Assembly: GCA_003573635.1 (NCBI GenBank)
Contig: QUTJ01031814.1
Coordinates: 1-21,408 of the forward strand
Length of the DNA stretch: 21,408 bases
Source of the DNA: Goniomonas avonlea
Lineage: Eukaryota; Cryptophyceae; Goniomonadida; Goniomonadaceae
Reading direction: 5' to 3'
Under the pieces are notes generated by a model. It saw nothing but the letters and a program-made list of their open reading frames with translations, had not been told where the DNA came from and did no database searches. A program made the translations under genes and the position numbers. Shown here piece by piece: positions 20,076 through 21,408 of this stretch (position 1 is its first letter; each line of letters starts with the position of its first letter).

Positions 20076-20369
20076 GTGTGTGGTGTGTGTGTGTGTGACA
20101 TAATAGAGTGGTGGTGTGTGTGTGTGTGACATAATAGAGTGGTGGTGTGTGTGTGTGTGTGACACACTAGAGTGGTGGTGTGTGTGTGTGTGTGACACAC
20201 TAGAGTGGTGGTGTGTGTGTGTGTGACATAATAGAGTGGTGGTGTGTGTGTGTGTGACATAATAGAGTGGTGGTGTGTATGTGTGTGTGACACACTAGAG
20301 TGGTGGTGTGTGTGTGTGTGACATAATAGAGTGGTGGTGTGTGTGTGTGACATAATAGAGTGGTGGTGG
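20076..20369 (+). repeat. Nine-unit minisatellite with two alternating unit types
   Basis: Units of 29-33 bp combine a (GT)n run with a short unique core. The core is either GACATAATAGAGTGGTG (type A) or GACACACTAGAGTGGTG (type B). Cores start at 20097, 20128, 20161, 20194, 20225, 20256, 20289, 20320 and 20349, in the order A A B B A A B A A. Successive spacings are 31, 33, 33, 31, 31, 33, 31 and 29 bp. The array ends 12 bp before the likely splice acceptor of the next exon. Histidine/threonine frames on the minus strand are repeat artefacts. Confidence 0.93.
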
Positions 20370-20381
20370 GTGTGCCCTCAG

Positions 20382-20837
20382 ACCCAACAGTCAAGCCGCA
20401 GGCGTGGTGTCAACGACGACGGCTTCGACCGTCGCGACGACCGTCACCTCCGGAGCGTTTACGCCAAGCACAAGGAGGCTGCCGGCCCCAACGAGGGCTT
20501 TGTGTCCCTGGAGGTGTTCAGCGACGCGCTGACTGCGGCCAGAGCTCGGTGGCACCTTGGAGCTGATGTGGACTTCGTAGAGCTGGGCATCCGCAACGAC
20601 AGTCGCATCGAGGAGGAGGAGTTCGTGCACGCCTGCAAGAGGGCTGACGCCCTCCAGCGCTGGGCCCGCGCGCTCCCAGTCGCTGATGTTGTGGCGGACG
20701 CTTTGGCGGCTGTCACAGAGGGTGACCAAGTTGATGTTCTCCGCTGCCTGGGTGAGCTCCCAGAGGCGAAAGTGGATGCCGCAGTGCAGGCGTGTGCGCA
20801 GGGTGTGAAGCGTGCGGTTGAGGCTGAAATTATGTGA
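20382..20837 (+). CDS. Terminal exon of an uncharacterised protein with degenerate EF-hand-like region
   Basis: The frame gives 151 residues ending in TGA at 20835-20837. It has no Met until the last residue, so translation must begin in an upstream exon; a CCCTCAG acceptor ends at 20381, with alternative AGs at 20390 and 20401. From the N-terminus it has a basic/acidic opening (SRRRGVNDDGFDRRDD), a helix (HLRSVYAKH), EGFVSLEVFSDALTAAR and FVELGIRNDSRIEEEEFVHACKR. The last two resemble the halves of EF-hands without good calcium ligands. A helical segment, LQRWARALPVADVVADAL, follows, and then an acidic/hydrophobic tail. Unlike the GC-driven shadow frames nearby it has varied, well-balanced composition. 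The similarity of HLRSVYA to ELRSLFA in the 18166 fragment suggests shared ancestry. I do not recognise the family; a calcium-sensor-like or scaffold role would be a guess. Confidence 0.68.
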   Translation, partial: TQQSSRRRGVNDDGFDRRDDRHLRSVYAKHKEAAGPNEGFVSLEVFSDALTAARARWHLGADVDFVELGIRNDSRIEEEEFVHACKRADALQRWARALPVADVVADALAAVTEGDQVDVLRCLGELPEAKVDAAVQACAQGVKRAVEAEIM

Positions 20838-21208
20838 AGATGGCAACGTCTGATTCACGATGAGAGGTTCTTGCAGTCAGATTTTATTTTTTTCGAACCT
20901 TGTGTGGCTCCAACGCATCGGTCTTAAATTAAAAGCCATTTGACGCCACAGCAGCATGTTTATTTCCACAGCTTGGAAACCCCGCGATCTAAACGGTTGA
21001 AATGCGATGTGTAATTCACTGCACGTTGAGTTTAATCGAGCGCGCGCGCGGGGGGGGGGGGGCAGACAGGGAAGGAGGGAGTGAGGGGGCGAGAATAGAT
21101 GAGAGAGGGAGAAAGAACAACGAGAGGGGGGGGCGAGTGATTTTGAGAGACAGAGCGGGAGAGGTGCCCTGTGACTCCGCCGACTGCCGCTCACCGCTGT
21201 TTTTACAG
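20838..21208. other. 3' flank and spacer, purine-rich
   Basis: This begins with the probable 3' UTR of the preceding exon, including an AT-rich patch (TTTTATTTTTTT, about 20881-20892), which lacks a clear AATAAA on the plus strand. It continues into a G- and GA-rich stretch (21040-21170). It ends in TGTTTTTACAG, a good splice acceptor for the exon that follows. No convincing open frame was seen. Confidence 0.5.
21040..21062 (+). repeat. Alternating CG run followed by a 13-G homopolymer
   Basis: About eleven alternating G/C bases are followed by thirteen consecutive G residues. The alternating part could adopt Z-DNA, and the G-run with the later G8 block (about 21125) could form quadruplex structures. 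Homopolymers of this length are also frequent sites of sequencing length error. Confidence 0.85.
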
Positions 21209-21408
21209 TCTGGTCCAATGCTTCTTATTGCAGCAGCAGAAAGCGGTAATACTGCAACGGTTGCTGCCCTGCTGGAAGCCGAGGCTGATGCAGGGTTTGC
21301 GTGTCAGGTAGTTGTGCCGCATATGAATATCGCTGCAACTTGCTTTTCGCCGTCACTGCCCAAATTTCCAGCAAATGTCGATCGGTTCCATTTGCGCTGC
21401 AGTGCACA
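21209..21408 (+). CDS. Ankyrin-repeat-like exon, partial, cut by window edge
   Basis: After a TTTTTACAG acceptor (AG at 21207-21208) the frame reads SGPMLLIAAAESGN, then TATVAALLEAEADAGF. This fits one ankyrin repeat (helix-turn-helix with AA..G....V..LL..AD). A possible donor, CAG/GTAGTT, lies at 21307/21308; beyond it the frame stays open to the edge but no longer looks ankyrin-like, so the coding exon may stop there. Translation could start at the ATG at 21218. The residues before that Met also fit the repeat, favouring an internal exon with more upstream. Ankyrin repeats mediate protein-protein contacts; nothing more specific can be said. Confidence 0.45.

Noticed and set aside
19805-20353. 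A His/Thr-rich minus-strand open frame of 182 codons
   Set aside because: It is produced entirely by the GT minisatellite and GA tract.
20076-20369. CRISPR-like array of regularly spaced repeats
   Set aside because: Units are contiguous tandem copies without unique spacers, and the setting is eukaryotic.

Overview
The window looks like nuclear DNA from a GC-rich single-celled eukaryote, possibly an alga. The evidence is one uninterrupted 17.4 kb exon, a 46-nt GT-AG intron, IPT/TIG, EF-hand-like and ankyrin-like modules, a plant/alga-type telomeric heptamer (TTTAGGG), abundant microsatellites, and no bacterial operon layout. The lineage cannot be fixed from sequence alone. TTTAGGG occurs in green algae and plants, and also in several unrelated protist groups.

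Positions 1-17847, minus strand, hold the 5' part of one giant gene. It has a signal peptide, a short first exon, a 46-nt intron, and then a second exon that stays open until it leaves the window at base 1. At least 5,933 residues are encoded here. Apart from the signal peptide, everything is a head-to-tail array of about 67 immunoglobulin-like IPT/TIG-type modules of about 88 residues (about 265 nt). The product is most simply read as a very large secreted or cell-surface filamentous protein. Its C-terminus, and any membrane anchor, lie outside the window. Long open frames on the plus strand and in the other minus frames across this region are shadows of the GC-rich repeats.

Positions 17848-18165 are a compact divergent intergenic region with an (AC)n tract. 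To its right, on the plus strand, is an EF-hand-like N-terminal piece (18166-18395) whose homology changes frame once. Next come about 700 bases with nothing recognisable, then a 160-bp MITE-like element with 13-bp terminal inverted repeats. The element abuts about three TTTAGGG telomeric heptamers. About 800 bases of GT-, GA- and pyrimidine-rich simple sequence follow, ending in a nine-unit minisatellite made of two unit types.

Positions 20382-20837, plus strand, are a terminal coding exon of a protein with a degenerate EF-hand-like region and a conserved-looking C-terminal helical segment (LQRWARALP). Its beginning resembles the start of the 18166 fragment, so the two are either parts of one gene or paralogues. 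After a purine- and G-rich spacer, an ankyrin-repeat-like exon starts near 21209 and runs to the window edge. The giant array protein is the standout feature.
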